Origin: Candidatus Methylomirabilis sp.
GTDB taxonomy: Bacteria > Muiribacteriota > Ozemobacteria > Ozemobacterales > Ozemobacteraceae
Length of the DNA: 61,122 bases
Direction: 5' to 3'
Assembly: GCA_020722725.1 (NCBI GenBank)
Contig: DYKG01000019.1
Coordinates: forward strand, 1-61,122
A program made the position numbers and the translations under genes. The notes beneath the pieces are model-generated. The model worked only from the letters and a program-made list of their open reading frames with translations, was not told the origin of the DNA and searched no databases. This document shows positions 44,008 through 52,198 of this stretch, one piece after another. The first letter of the stretch is position 1. Each line of letters opens with the position of its first letter.

Positions 44008-45453
44008 TTAAATGATGCTTTCCTGGCCGTTTAGCGAGAGAATGATCTTGTCGAGACCGAATTCTTTCTTGAAGCGGTTAGAAAAGTCAATAACCTTGAC
44101 CACATCATTGTTGAGTTCCCATTTTGAGCTGCGTCCCGAGAGCATATGGCAGACCACCGAATTACGGGTAACCGGGCCTTTGGCTTCAACGCTGTGAAGG
44201 GTTTTTGCGAATTCTTCAACGCCGCTTTCGATCCAGCGTTTGGCCAGATCGGCACGGGCGGGCTCTTCATCAAAAGCAGGCAGAAAAAGACCGATAGTCT
44301 GGTCGAACAGCATTTCTTCAGCCTGGTTAGTGCAGATTTTTGCTAGTGCGTGGCCTGGGTTGGCTGCAACGACCGGGTTAAGCTCAGGGTCGCGCTTGCC
44401 CTGAAGCTCTTTGAAAAATGGAATTTCAAAGCTGATTCTTTCCCGATCTTTTTCGTTAATCAGGCTTTCCTGGGTGGGATCATCGGTCATGTGATTGACG
44501 CCGAAGATGATTTTCTCGGGCTTAACTTTCCAGCCTCGGCGGGTTTCATCGAAATGATCCATCAATCCGGCGATTGAAACGTTTTTACTGGAAATCAGAT
44601 AAACGATTTTATCGCAGCTCTGCACGATTTCCTTGGTGACTTTGGTGAACATCGAGCTTGAATCGACCACGATGTATTCAAAATTTTCCATAATCGTCTG
44701 CATGAGAGAAAAGGTGTGAAACTCTTTCAGTCGGATGTCGGTCAGGCCGTTCTCCTGTGGCAGCAGGGTCAGCAGACCACAGGGAGCTTTTGCGACGAAT
44801 TTTCTGATATCACTGATTTTTTCACGGTCAACCAGTTCGTCGATGATTCTTGAACGTTCATTTACGCCAAGCAGTCTGGCGACCCGGTCATCGCGCAGAT
44901 TCGGGTCATAAAGCATTACATCCTGGCCAAGGAGTTTGTGCATGGCCAGGGCCAGGTTGCGGGCATAGAGGCTTTTCCCAGAGCTGGTATCGGGGCCGAG
45001 AATGGCATAGACGTTGTATTTCTTGGTCTGTGGAGCACCCAGATTTGTTTTTGAAAGCCGGGCGCAGAGAGTTTTGATAATACTCAAACAAACTGCTGGA
45101 TTAGATTTCAGCAGGTTACGAAAACTGTCTTTTTTTATGCGAATGCATTCAGTTTCTGCCAGTGCAATTGCCGAAGCATTGCGAGGTTCATCGGTCAGCA
45201 GGGCCATTTCGCCAAAATATTCGCCCAGCTTGAGATGGGTAAGAATTTTGCGGCCACCTTTGCCGTCGTCGCAGAAAATCTGAACAATTCCTGATTTGAT
45301 AATAAACATTGAGTCAGCTTGCTGGCCTTCTTTGCAGATGAACGCATCTCTGACAAATTCAATATCATCAATCTGTTGACTGACATTTTTCAATTCTTCA
45401 TCGTTCAAATCAGAAAAAAGCGAAACACCTTTTAGAAATTCAGACTGTGCCAT
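44008..45453 (-). CDS. Cyclic-nucleotide-binding domain fused to MinD/CpaE-like ATPase
   Basis: The 481-residue protein begins with a cNMP-binding domain (about 10-130: FICKEGQQADSMFIIKSGIVQIF, then LGEYFGEMALLTDEPRNASAIA, the phosphate-binding cassette). After a short linker a MinD/ParA-like domain (about 145-400) starts with YAILGPDTSSGKSLYARNLA, a deviant P-loop with GKS but without the usual first lysine. VMLYDPNLRDD and YIVVDSSS are the A' and Walker B-type segments. The C-terminal 75 residues resemble nothing that I know. The layout suggests an ATPase switched by cAMP, cGMP or c-di-GMP-like ligands that positions a surface machine. No partner gene is adjacent; the Tad motor is 9 kb away. 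Confidence 0.85.
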   Translation of the reverse strand: MAQSEFLKGVSLFSDLNDEELKNVSQQIDDIEFVRDAFICKEGQQADSMFIIKSGIVQIFCDDGKGGRKILTHLKLGEYFGEMALLTDEPRNASAIALAETECIRIKKDSFRNLLKSNPAVCLSIIKTLCARLSKTNLGAPQTKKYNVYAILGPDTSSGKSLYARNLALAMHKLLGQDVMLYDPNLRDDRVARLLGVNERSRIIDELVDREKISDIRKFVAKAPCGLLTLLPQENGLTDIRLKEFHTFSLMQTIMENFEYIVVDSSSMFTKVTKEIVQSCDKIVYLISSKNVSIAGLMDHFDETRRGWKVKPEKIIFGVNHMTDDPTQESLINEKDRERISFEIPFFKELQGKRDPELNPVVAANPGHALAKICTNQAEEMLFDQTIGLFLPAFDEEPARADLAKRWIESGVEEFAKTLHSVEAKGPVTRNSVVCHMLSGRSSKWELNNDVVKVIDFSNRFKKEFGLDKIILSLNGQESII

Positions 45454-45518
45454 GTTATCTCCTCTGCATTCTTTTGCTAAATGCTACAAACCGGTGTCGA
45501 TTATGTCAACATTTTGCG

Positions 45519-47063
45519 TTAATCATTGCGGGCAAAAATATCCTGGGTTCGAAACTGCAAAGCCTCTGCCACATGGGCAGGCTGAATGTTTTGTTTGCCT
45601 TCAAGGTCGGCAATTGTTCGTGCAACCCTGATAACCTTATCATAGCCCCGGGCTGACAGCCCAAATTTTCGGGCGGCGGCCAACAGCAGCCTGGTGGCAT
45701 CGCTGCACAGGGCACAGATTTCACCAAGCTTCCTGGAAGGAATCTGGGAATTGAGCATAATTCCATGTTTCTGATTGCGGTCAGACTGAAGCTTTCTGGC
45801 TTTTTCGACCCGCTGGCGAACTTTTTCAGAGCTTTCACCCGGTTTTTTATCGATCAATTCTTCGGGCAGCAGCCTGGGAACGTGAATATGCAGGTCGATG
45901 CGGTCGAGCAGCGGGCCGCTTAGTTTCTGGCGGTATTGCTGCTGCTGCCTGGCAGTGCAGATGCATTGTTTCACGGGGTCGGTGCTGAATCCGCAGGGGC
46001 AGGGGTTCATCGCTGCGACGAACATGAAGCTTGCCGGAAAAATGCTGGTTTGGTTAGCTCGTGAAATCGTTACCTGACCGGTAGTCAGTGGCTCGCGCAG
46101 CACTTCAATTACAGTTTTGGGAAACTCGGGAAGTTCGTCGAGAAACAGCACGCCATGATGGGCCAGTGAAACTTCGCCCGGTGTGGGTTGCCTGCCTCCG
46201 CCGATCATTGCAATGTCTGAAATTGTGTGGTGTGGATCGCGGAAAGGTCTCGACCTGATCAGCCCGCTGCCTGGTGGCAGCAGGCCCTTGATGCTGTAAA
46301 TTCTGGTAACGTCGAGAGCTTCTTCAAAGCTCAATGGTGGCAGAATTGTGGGCAATGCCCTGGCAAGCAGGGTTTTTCCCGCCCCCGGGGGGCCGGCCAG
46401 CAGCAGGTTATGGCCTGCTGCAGCCGCTATTTCAAGGGCTCGTCGGGCGAAGTTCTGTCCCTTAATCGCTTCGAGATCAACATGGGAAAAGCTGGCAATG
46501 CCAGCTTCGGCTTCTTTCGGTTTCGCGCCGCGCAGGGGTGGGGGAGGGGTAGAGTCTTCGGAGAAGGCTCCCAGCATATCTTCAAGGGTGGCAAAGGCAA
46601 AAACTTCGATTCCCGGTACAACCAGGGCTTCGTCACAGTTGCTTTTGGGTATCACTATGCCCTTGAGTTTTTGCTGGCAGGCCATCAATGCAATTGGCAG
46701 AATGCCGCGGGTATGTCTGATTTCACCGTTCAGGCTCAGTTCGCCGACAAAAACCAGGCCTTCGACTTTGACTGCCGGTATTAACCGGTTGGCTACCAGT
46801 ATTGAAGCAGCCACAGCCAGATCCAGGCCTGAGCCCTCTTTTCGCAGATCAGCAGGTGCCAGGTTAACTGTTATTTTTCCGGCCGGCAGGGGGCATTTCG
46901 AATTTTTCATTGCAGCTCTGATGCGCTCTTTTGACTCAGTAATCGAGGTGTCGGGAAGCCCAACCAGAGTCATTCCGGGCAGGCCCCCGCTGATATCGGT
47001 CTCTACTTGAACTGGAACAGCATCAAATCCTGTTATTGTGGCAGAAACAATCTTTGCGAACAT
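45519..47063 (-). CDS. comM: YifB/ComM family AAA+ ATPase
   Basis: The 514-residue protein has an N-terminal Lon-like fold (SGGLPGMTLVGLPDTSITESKERIRAA), Walker A GPPGAGKTLLARALP, the family signature FRDPHHTISDIAMIGGGRQPTPGEVSLAHHGVLFLDELPEF (read here as successive motifs), a cysteine cluster (CPCGFSTDPVKQCIC) and a C-terminal helicase-lid region. ComM drives branch migration during natural transformation and is also present in non-competent species. It is transcribed alone, divergent from a TPR gene. Confidence 0.95.
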   Translation of the reverse strand: MFAKIVSATITGFDAVPVQVETDISGGLPGMTLVGLPDTSITESKERIRAAMKNSKCPLPAGKITVNLAPADLRKEGSGLDLAVAASILVANRLIPAVKVEGLVFVGELSLNGEIRHTRGILPIALMACQQKLKGIVIPKSNCDEALVVPGIEVFAFATLEDMLGAFSEDSTPPPPLRGAKPKEAEAGIASFSHVDLEAIKGQNFARRALEIAAAAGHNLLLAGPPGAGKTLLARALPTILPPLSFEEALDVTRIYSIKGLLPPGSGLIRSRPFRDPHHTISDIAMIGGGRQPTPGEVSLAHHGVLFLDELPEFPKTVIEVLREPLTTGQVTISRANQTSIFPASFMFVAAMNPCPCGFSTDPVKQCICTARQQQQYRQKLSGPLLDRIDLHIHVPRLLPEELIDKKPGESSEKVRQRVEKARKLQSDRNQKHGIMLNSQIPSRKLGEICALCSDATRLLLAAARKFGLSARGYDKVIRVARTIADLEGKQNIQPAHVAEALQFRTQDIFARND

Positions 47064-47160
47064 AGGCCTCTCATAAAAAATTAAATTAATGCCGATGGGT
47101 CTCCATAATATGTTATCTTATCAGCAATGGCATAAATGATGCAATCGAGGATTAGCTTGA

Positions 47161-48564
47161 ATGTCTGGTGACCCTGATCTTTTTGACCAGCAATTCAAAG
47201 AAGAAGAATTTTTCACCGATGCCCAGGTGGATTTTGACACTTCGTTTGAAGATGCTCTTATTCTTGAAAAATATGAAGTAGCCCGGCGTCAGCTTGATGA
47301 TTTCAAGAGCCGCTATGGTGAAACGGCTTCATATCTGCATCGTCTTGGTCGTCTCAAAGAAAAACAGGGAAAAACCAAAGAAGCTTACGAGATTTTCAAG
47401 AAGCTTTTCTATGAAGTTCCTGTTTTCATGCGGGATAAGAATGAGCTTGAAAAGATTCAGCGGGAAGTAATTCACGAAACCATCAACAAAGCCAAAGCGC
47501 AATGGAACCAGATTGTCGCCCGTGCCTCGCGTTTTCTTGAAGAAAATCCAGAAGATCATGGCAAAGAGAACGCTCAGCCATACGTGCGAGTTTTCTGGGA
47601 TAAGCATCTCGCAGATATAGAATTGGTGGCTCAAAGCTTTTTAAGCATTCTTGAACTTGAAGAACATGAGCTTCAGGCAATTATGGGCTTGATTCAGTGC
47701 TATTCAGAGCTGAATCTTAAGGAAAAGACCAGTTTTTTCAAAACCCGGGCTACTGAAGCAAAAAAATACTGGAAAGCCATGGTTCAGCGCCGCACCGATG
47801 CAGTTCTCAATGCGGCAAAAAAACAGGAAGACAGCAATAATTTCGACAATGTCATAACCGTTGTCAATCTTGGTCTGTCAACTGATCCTGCAAATTCTGA
47901 TTTATTGTCGATGAAGGCCGATGCCTTGCAGAAGCTGGGTCATTATCAGGATGCCCTTGCCTGTGTTTATGCGGTTTTGCGCGAACATCCCAATGATGCC
48001 AGAGCGCTGCGTCTCAAAAAAACGATTGAAGCGCAACAGTTTGAATATAATCTGAAGCAGGGTCTTGATTACCTTTTTCGTGCCGAACAGGAAAAGCCAA
48101 ACAGCCAGGCACAGGCTCAGAGAATTGAAACGGCTCTGAGTTTCTTTCTCGATGCATTGACTTTCGATGCCCAGAATTTGAGTGCTCTGGCCGGTGTTTA
48201 TCGATGTCACATCAGATCTGGCCAGCCATTGAAGGCGCAAAAAACTCTCGAACGAATTCGCGAAATTGATTCAAGCTTCGATGTTTATTCAATCTTTCGC
48301 GATAAAAGCGAAAAAAAAGGCGATGGTGAGGGATGTTTTGTAGCCACTCGTCTTTATGGTGAAATGCACCCGATTACTGAGATTTTGCGGCAGTTTCGTG
48401 CCAGGTATCTGCTGAATAACCTTCCTGGCAAGGCTTTTGTAAGGCTTTATAAAAGAATTGGCCCCGCGCTGGCTGAACTGCCTGGACGGGGGCCGTTGTT
48501 CGCTATTTTCAGAACTTTTATTGAACTGCTGATTGATAAACTGCAAAAAAACAGGCTGCTTTAA
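47161..48564 (+). CDS. TPR-repeat cytoplasmic protein
   Basis: The 467-residue protein has no signal peptide and is almost entirely helical. It contains many tetratricopeptide-like pairs (YEVARRQLDDFKSRYG, LGRLKEKQGKTKEAYEIFKKLF, LLSMKADALQKLGHYQDALACVYAVL, LSALAGVYRCHIRSGQPLKAQKTL). GAGG precedes the ATG. Such proteins serve as docking scaffolds, often for motility or secretion machines. Its stop codon overlaps the stop of the convergent ptb gene by four bases. No specific partner can be named. Confidence 0.78.
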   Translation: MSGDPDLFDQQFKEEEFFTDAQVDFDTSFEDALILEKYEVARRQLDDFKSRYGETASYLHRLGRLKEKQGKTKEAYEIFKKLFYEVPVFMRDKNELEKIQREVIHETINKAKAQWNQIVARASRFLEENPEDHGKENAQPYVRVFWDKHLADIELVAQSFLSILELEEHELQAIMGLIQCYSELNLKEKTSFFKTRATEAKKYWKAMVQRRTDAVLNAAKKQEDSNNFDNVITVVNLGLSTDPANSDLLSMKADALQKLGHYQDALACVYAVLREHPNDARALRLKKTIEAQQFEYNLKQGLDYLFRAEQEKPNSQAQAQRIETALSFFLDALTFDAQNLSALAGVYRCHIRSGQPLKAQKTLERIREIDSSFDVYSIFRDKSEKKGDGEGCFVATRLYGEMHPITEILRQFRARYLLNNLPGKAFVRLYKRIGPALAELPGRGPLFAIFRTFIELLIDKLQKNRLL

Positions 48565-49448
48565 GCATTTCCGCCTGCCAGCGCCAGTTTTATCGAATTG
48601 ATTCTTGTCTGCTTGTCGTCTGACCGCGAAAGCATAATGACCGGGCAGCGCGCCCCGATAATCATTCCACCAGCCTGAACATTGGCAAAATACAGCAGTG
48701 ATTTACCAAGAATGTTGCCCGTATCTATGTCAGGCGCAATTAGAATGTCGGCTTTGCCGGCTACTTCGTTGAACAGCCCCTTGTGATGCGCAGATTCAAG
48801 GGAAATCGCGTTGTCGAGAGCCAGTGGGCCTTCAACGATGCAGTCTTTGCCGAACTGTTTGCGCTCTCCCATTTTGGATAGAACGGCAGCATCGACAGTG
48901 CTGGGCATTTTTGGGTTAACCTTTTCAACTGCCGAAAGAACCGCTACACGCGGCATATCTATGCCAAGATTTTTAGCCAGAACTTTGGCGTTATTGATTA
49001 TTTCAACTTTTTCATCGAGGGTCGGGTGGGTTATCATGCCGCCGTCGGTCAGGAGTTTGAAGCTGTTTTCCCATTCGTAAACCAGAACGTGAGACAACAC
49101 GCTTGAGCGCTTGATGCCGGTTTCTGAATTGAGAATGGCCTTTAAAAGAATTGGGGTAGAAATGTTGCCTTTCATCAGGGCTTTGGCTTTATTAGTGCGA
49201 ATCAGCTCAACTGATTTGAATGCCGCTTCTTCAGGGGTTTCGCAATGGATGATTTCAGGTTTGAAGCCGGGGGCAACGCTGTCGATGAAGCCTTTGATGA
49301 GTTTCTGGTTGCCGACGAAAATACAATCGACAAAGCCAAGATTGGCGGCCTCGTAGGCGGCTGAGACGGTATCAGCCTCTTCCGGCATGCAGACGGCAAG
49401 GGGTATGCGCCCAGCGCTGAGTTTGCGATCGAGTTCCTTGAAGTTCAT
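48561..49448 (-). CDS. ptb: Phosphate butyryltransferase
   Basis: Ptb swaps the CoA of butyryl-CoA (or another short acyl-CoA) for phosphate. The 295-residue protein has the phosphotransacetylase-family fold and matches the short Ptb form: LMKGNISTPILLKAILNSETG, LTDGGMITHPTLDEKVEIINNA, VEGPLALDNAIS and LIAPDIDTGNILGKSL. It follows butyrate kinase with a 21-base gap. Together the two enzymes make ATP from an acyl-CoA. The chain length used cannot be read from the sequence. Confidence 0.93.
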   Translation of the reverse strand: MNFKELDRKLSAGRIPLAVCMPEEADTVSAAYEAANLGFVDCIFVGNQKLIKGFIDSVAPGFKPEIIHCETPEEAAFKSVELIRTNKAKALMKGNISTPILLKAILNSETGIKRSSVLSHVLVYEWENSFKLLTDGGMITHPTLDEKVEIINNAKVLAKNLGIDMPRVAVLSAVEKVNPKMPSTVDAAVLSKMGERKQFGKDCIVEGPLALDNAISLESAHHKGLFNEVAGKADILIAPDIDTGNILGKSLLYFANVQAGGMIIGARCPVIMLSRSDDKQTRINSIKLALAGGNA

Positions 49449-49469
49449 AGTAATCTCCTGTCCTTGCTT

Positions 49470-50537
49470 TTAATATTTTTTAACGATCTCTGGTTTTGCG
49501 ATGGCGGCAGCAGCGTGGGCGGCCAGAGCCTTCATCTCGTTCTGGCCGGGCTTGACGACCACCGGTGCAATAAATGATACTCTTTCTTTGATCCATGATA
49601 CAACATATGGGCTGTTGGCGACTCCGCCAGTTAAGACGATTGCGTCAACCTTTCCCTTGAGTACGGTGGCCATTGCCCCAATCTCTTTGGCAATCTGATA
49701 GGCCATAGCTTCGAGCACCAGGCGTGCCTTAGCATCGCCTGCTTCTATTCTTTTTGAAATTTCACGGCAGTCTGGAGTGCCAAGGTGGCCCAGCAGACCG
49801 CTTTTGCCAACCAGGATCTTTTTCAGGGTGGGCAGGTCGTATTTGCCGGAAAAGCACATTTTCATCAGCCCTGCCAGAGGCAAAGTGCCGCATCTTTCCG
49901 GGGAAAAGGGGCCGGCATCGTTGGCATTGTTCACGTCGACCTGTCGGCCATGGCGATGGGCTGCTACCGATATTCCACCACCGAGATGGGCGACTATATA
50001 ATCAACTTCGTCAGGCTTCTTGCCATTTTCAGCGGCAACTTCAGCCACTACTGCCTTGATATTAAGCGCATGGGAAAGGGAAAGCCTTGGTATATCAGGA
50101 TGCCCGCTGATTCTGGCTAAATCGTCGAATTCATCGACCGAAACCGGATCGGCGATGAAGGCCGGAATTCCGGCTTTTTCAGCAACGCGGCAGGCGATCA
50201 GGCCGCCGAGAATCGAGGCATGGTCAACCAGTTTGCCAGATTGCAGGTCTTTGATCAGATTTTCGCCGACCCGGTAAACTCCGCCTTCCAGAGGCTTAAG
50301 CGGCCCGCCCCGACCGATTGCGGCACTGAGATCTTCAGGTTTTACCTGCCATTGCTTCATTGCTTCGACAACCGTGGCAAATCGGTAATCGAGTTGTTCG
50401 AGATTGGCTTTAAAGCGGGCCAGTTCTTCGACCGGGTGGGTAATTTCGAGTTCGTTTAACTGTTGGGTGCCGTTGTACAAGGCAATTTTGGTTGAGGTCG
50501 AACCGGGGTTAATGACCAGAATCTTTTTTTCGCTCAT
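49470..50537 (-). CDS. buk: Butyrate kinase
   Basis: Buk makes ATP from butyryl phosphate. The 355-residue protein has the ASKHA features: INPGSTSTKIALY phosphate-binding start, IGRGGPLKPLEGG, the central IVAHLGGGISVAAHRHGRQVDVNNA segment and LTGGVANSPYVV. Its length is typical. The ATG overlaps the stop of the Nudix gene (ATGA), so it is coupled to the upstream operon. It pairs with ptb downstream, giving substrate-level phosphorylation from butyryl-CoA, isobutyryl-CoA or a similar acyl-CoA. Confidence 0.95.
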   Translation of the reverse strand: MSEKKILVINPGSTSTKIALYNGTQQLNELEITHPVEELARFKANLEQLDYRFATVVEAMKQWQVKPEDLSAAIGRGGPLKPLEGGVYRVGENLIKDLQSGKLVDHASILGGLIACRVAEKAGIPAFIADPVSVDEFDDLARISGHPDIPRLSLSHALNIKAVVAEVAAENGKKPDEVDYIVAHLGGGISVAAHRHGRQVDVNNANDAGPFSPERCGTLPLAGLMKMCFSGKYDLPTLKKILVGKSGLLGHLGTPDCREISKRIEAGDAKARLVLEAMAYQIAKEIGAMATVLKGKVDAIVLTGGVANSPYVVSWIKERVSFIAPVVVKPGQNEMKALAAHAAAAIAKPEIVKKY

Positions 50538-50968
50538 TTCTTTTCCTCGTGATTAATTATTTTTTTCCAGGGAAGTTTGCCCGCTGCTATTCTATCAGCC
50601 GGGCAGAAGTCTGCAAGGGGAAAATTTTCGGGTATAAACCAGTCAACCATTGGGTTTTTCCTGGTTTTCCGCAGGCAGGTTGAAAAATCGTCGGTAAGTC
50701 GGCACGCGACAAAATGCAGCCTCACAAGCTTGTCGGGATAATGGTGATCGAGAACCAGCAGGGTTGGCCCAGCCTCTATTCTAATGTCGAGCTCTTCGAC
50801 CAGTTCTCTTTCTGCTGCAGCGGCGGCGGTTTCATTCTCTTCAAGCTTGCCGCCTGGAAATTCCCATAGATTATGCAGGTTTCCGCCTTCGCGTCGGGCA
50901 AGCAGAACCTGTTTCTGATGAACAATTACTGCAGCGGCAACGTCGATTATTCTGTGTTTATCAGTCAT
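50534..50968 (-). CDS. Nudix hydrolase (MutT-like)
   Basis: The 144-residue protein has the Nudix box GGKLEENETAAAAAERELVEEL (G at the start, REL-EE at the end) within a mutator-type fold beginning IIDVAAAVIV. The MutT subgroup removes 8-oxo-dGTP and similar oxidised nucleotides, but specificity is not certain. The ATG at 50968 lies one base after the rRNA methyltransferase stop (TGATATG). An upstream in-frame start inside that gene is rejected. Confidence 0.88.
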   Translation of the reverse strand: MTDKHRIIDVAAAVIVHQKQVLLARREGGNLHNLWEFPGGKLEENETAAAAAERELVEELDIRIEAGPTLLVLDHHYPDKLVRLHFVACRLTDDFSTCLRKTRKNPMVDWFIPENFPLADFCPADRIAAGKLPWKKIINHEEKK

Positions 50969-50969
50969 A

Positions 50970-52136
50970 TCAGTCAAGCCTGAGAAGCAGTCCTTTGAGG
51001 TATCGCCCTTCGGGATGAGCCAGTGAAGTGGGGTGATCGAATGCATGATAAGTCTCTTGAACTATACGTGCATGGCGGCCGATTCTGGCGGCAGCGTCTC
51101 TTACCGCAGTGATGAACTCTTCGCGGCTTACCTGGCTGGTGCATGAAGCGGTGAACAGCATGCCACCCGGTTTAACCACCTTCATTCCGCAAATGTTGAG
51201 TTTCTGATAGGCTCTGATGGCTTTTTCTGAATCTTTGCGATTTTTCGCCATCGATGGCGGGTCAAGAACGACCAGATCGTAGGTTTGCCGGTGATTCTGC
51301 AGAAATTCATACATGTCGGCGCAGACCATCTGATGTTTAGCGGTTGAAAAGCCGTTAAGGGAAAGGTTGGCTTCTGCCTCTGCCAGAGCCGGTTTGGCCG
51401 TATCTACGGTGACCGAAGATTTCGCTTTGCCAGCGGCCGCAGCAACGGTAAAAGCGCCGGTATAGCCGCAGATGTTGAGAAAAGTTTTGCCATTGGCCAG
51501 GGTTCTGATCATCTGCCGGTTGTCGCGTTGATCGAGAAAAAAGCCGGTTTTCTGCCCGTTTATCAGATCAGTGGAATACTTCAGGCCATTCTCACTGAAA
51601 ACGATTTTTTCGGGCATTTTCTGGCCAAAAACAAGCTTAGACGACTCCTGACGGGCCAGTCTTATCTGGTTGCGCCGGTAAATCCAGCGGATTCCCGGGA
51701 TCTTCAGCTGATCGATTATTGTTTTCATCAGCGCGTCCAGGCCAAGAGAGTAAATCTGCATTGACAAGGCTTCGCCGTAGCGGTCAACGATAAGGCCCGG
51801 CAGAAAATCGCCTTCGCCGTTAATCAGGCGATAGGCATCGGTTTGCCGGTCAACAAAAAAACTTTGTCGCAGGGCAATTGCTGATTGAATTAATCGGCAG
51901 ATTCCCGATTCTATCGTTTCATTCTGCTGCAGCGGCAGGGTTCTGACGAGAATTTTCGAGTCGATATCGACATAGCCGGTTGCCAGCCACTGCTGTTTAT
52001 GGGAAAAGAGGTCGACAAAATCGCCGGTTTTAAGATCGGCGGGCATTTCTTTGACCGCCTCTGAATAAAGCCACGGATGCCCTTTAAGCAGTGAAAATTC
52101 CCGGTTTTTTTTGATCTGCAGTGATTTTTTTATCAT
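50970..52136 (-). CDS. RlmI-like 23S rRNA (cytosine-5) methyltransferase
   Basis: The 388-residue protein has an N-terminal PUA domain (LKGHPWLYSEAVKE then GDFVDLF), a central region with LPGLIVDRYGEAL and a class I SAM domain: FLNICGYTGAFTVAAAAG (motif I), VVLDPPSMAKNR (motif IV) and TASCTSQVSREEF with the catalytic Cys. This is the layout of RlmI and relatives that make m5C in 23S rRNA. It is the first gene of the four-gene operon ending in ptb; coupling to the Nudix gene is by near-overlap. Confidence 0.92.
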   Translation of the reverse strand: MIKKSLQIKKNREFSLLKGHPWLYSEAVKEMPADLKTGDFVDLFSHKQQWLATGYVDIDSKILVRTLPLQQNETIESGICRLIQSAIALRQSFFVDRQTDAYRLINGEGDFLPGLIVDRYGEALSMQIYSLGLDALMKTIIDQLKIPGIRWIYRRNQIRLARQESSKLVFGQKMPEKIVFSENGLKYSTDLINGQKTGFFLDQRDNRQMIRTLANGKTFLNICGYTGAFTVAAAAGKAKSSVTVDTAKPALAEAEANLSLNGFSTAKHQMVCADMYEFLQNHRQTYDLVVLDPPSMAKNRKDSEKAIRAYQKLNICGMKVVKPGGMLFTASCTSQVSREEFITAVRDAAARIGRHARIVQETYHAFDHPTSLAHPEGRYLKGLLLRLD

Positions 52137-52198
52137 TTTGACGCTTTCAATTTTAATTTCTGCAGTATTTTAAGCAATTGTTCTTTCTTTGGCAACGA

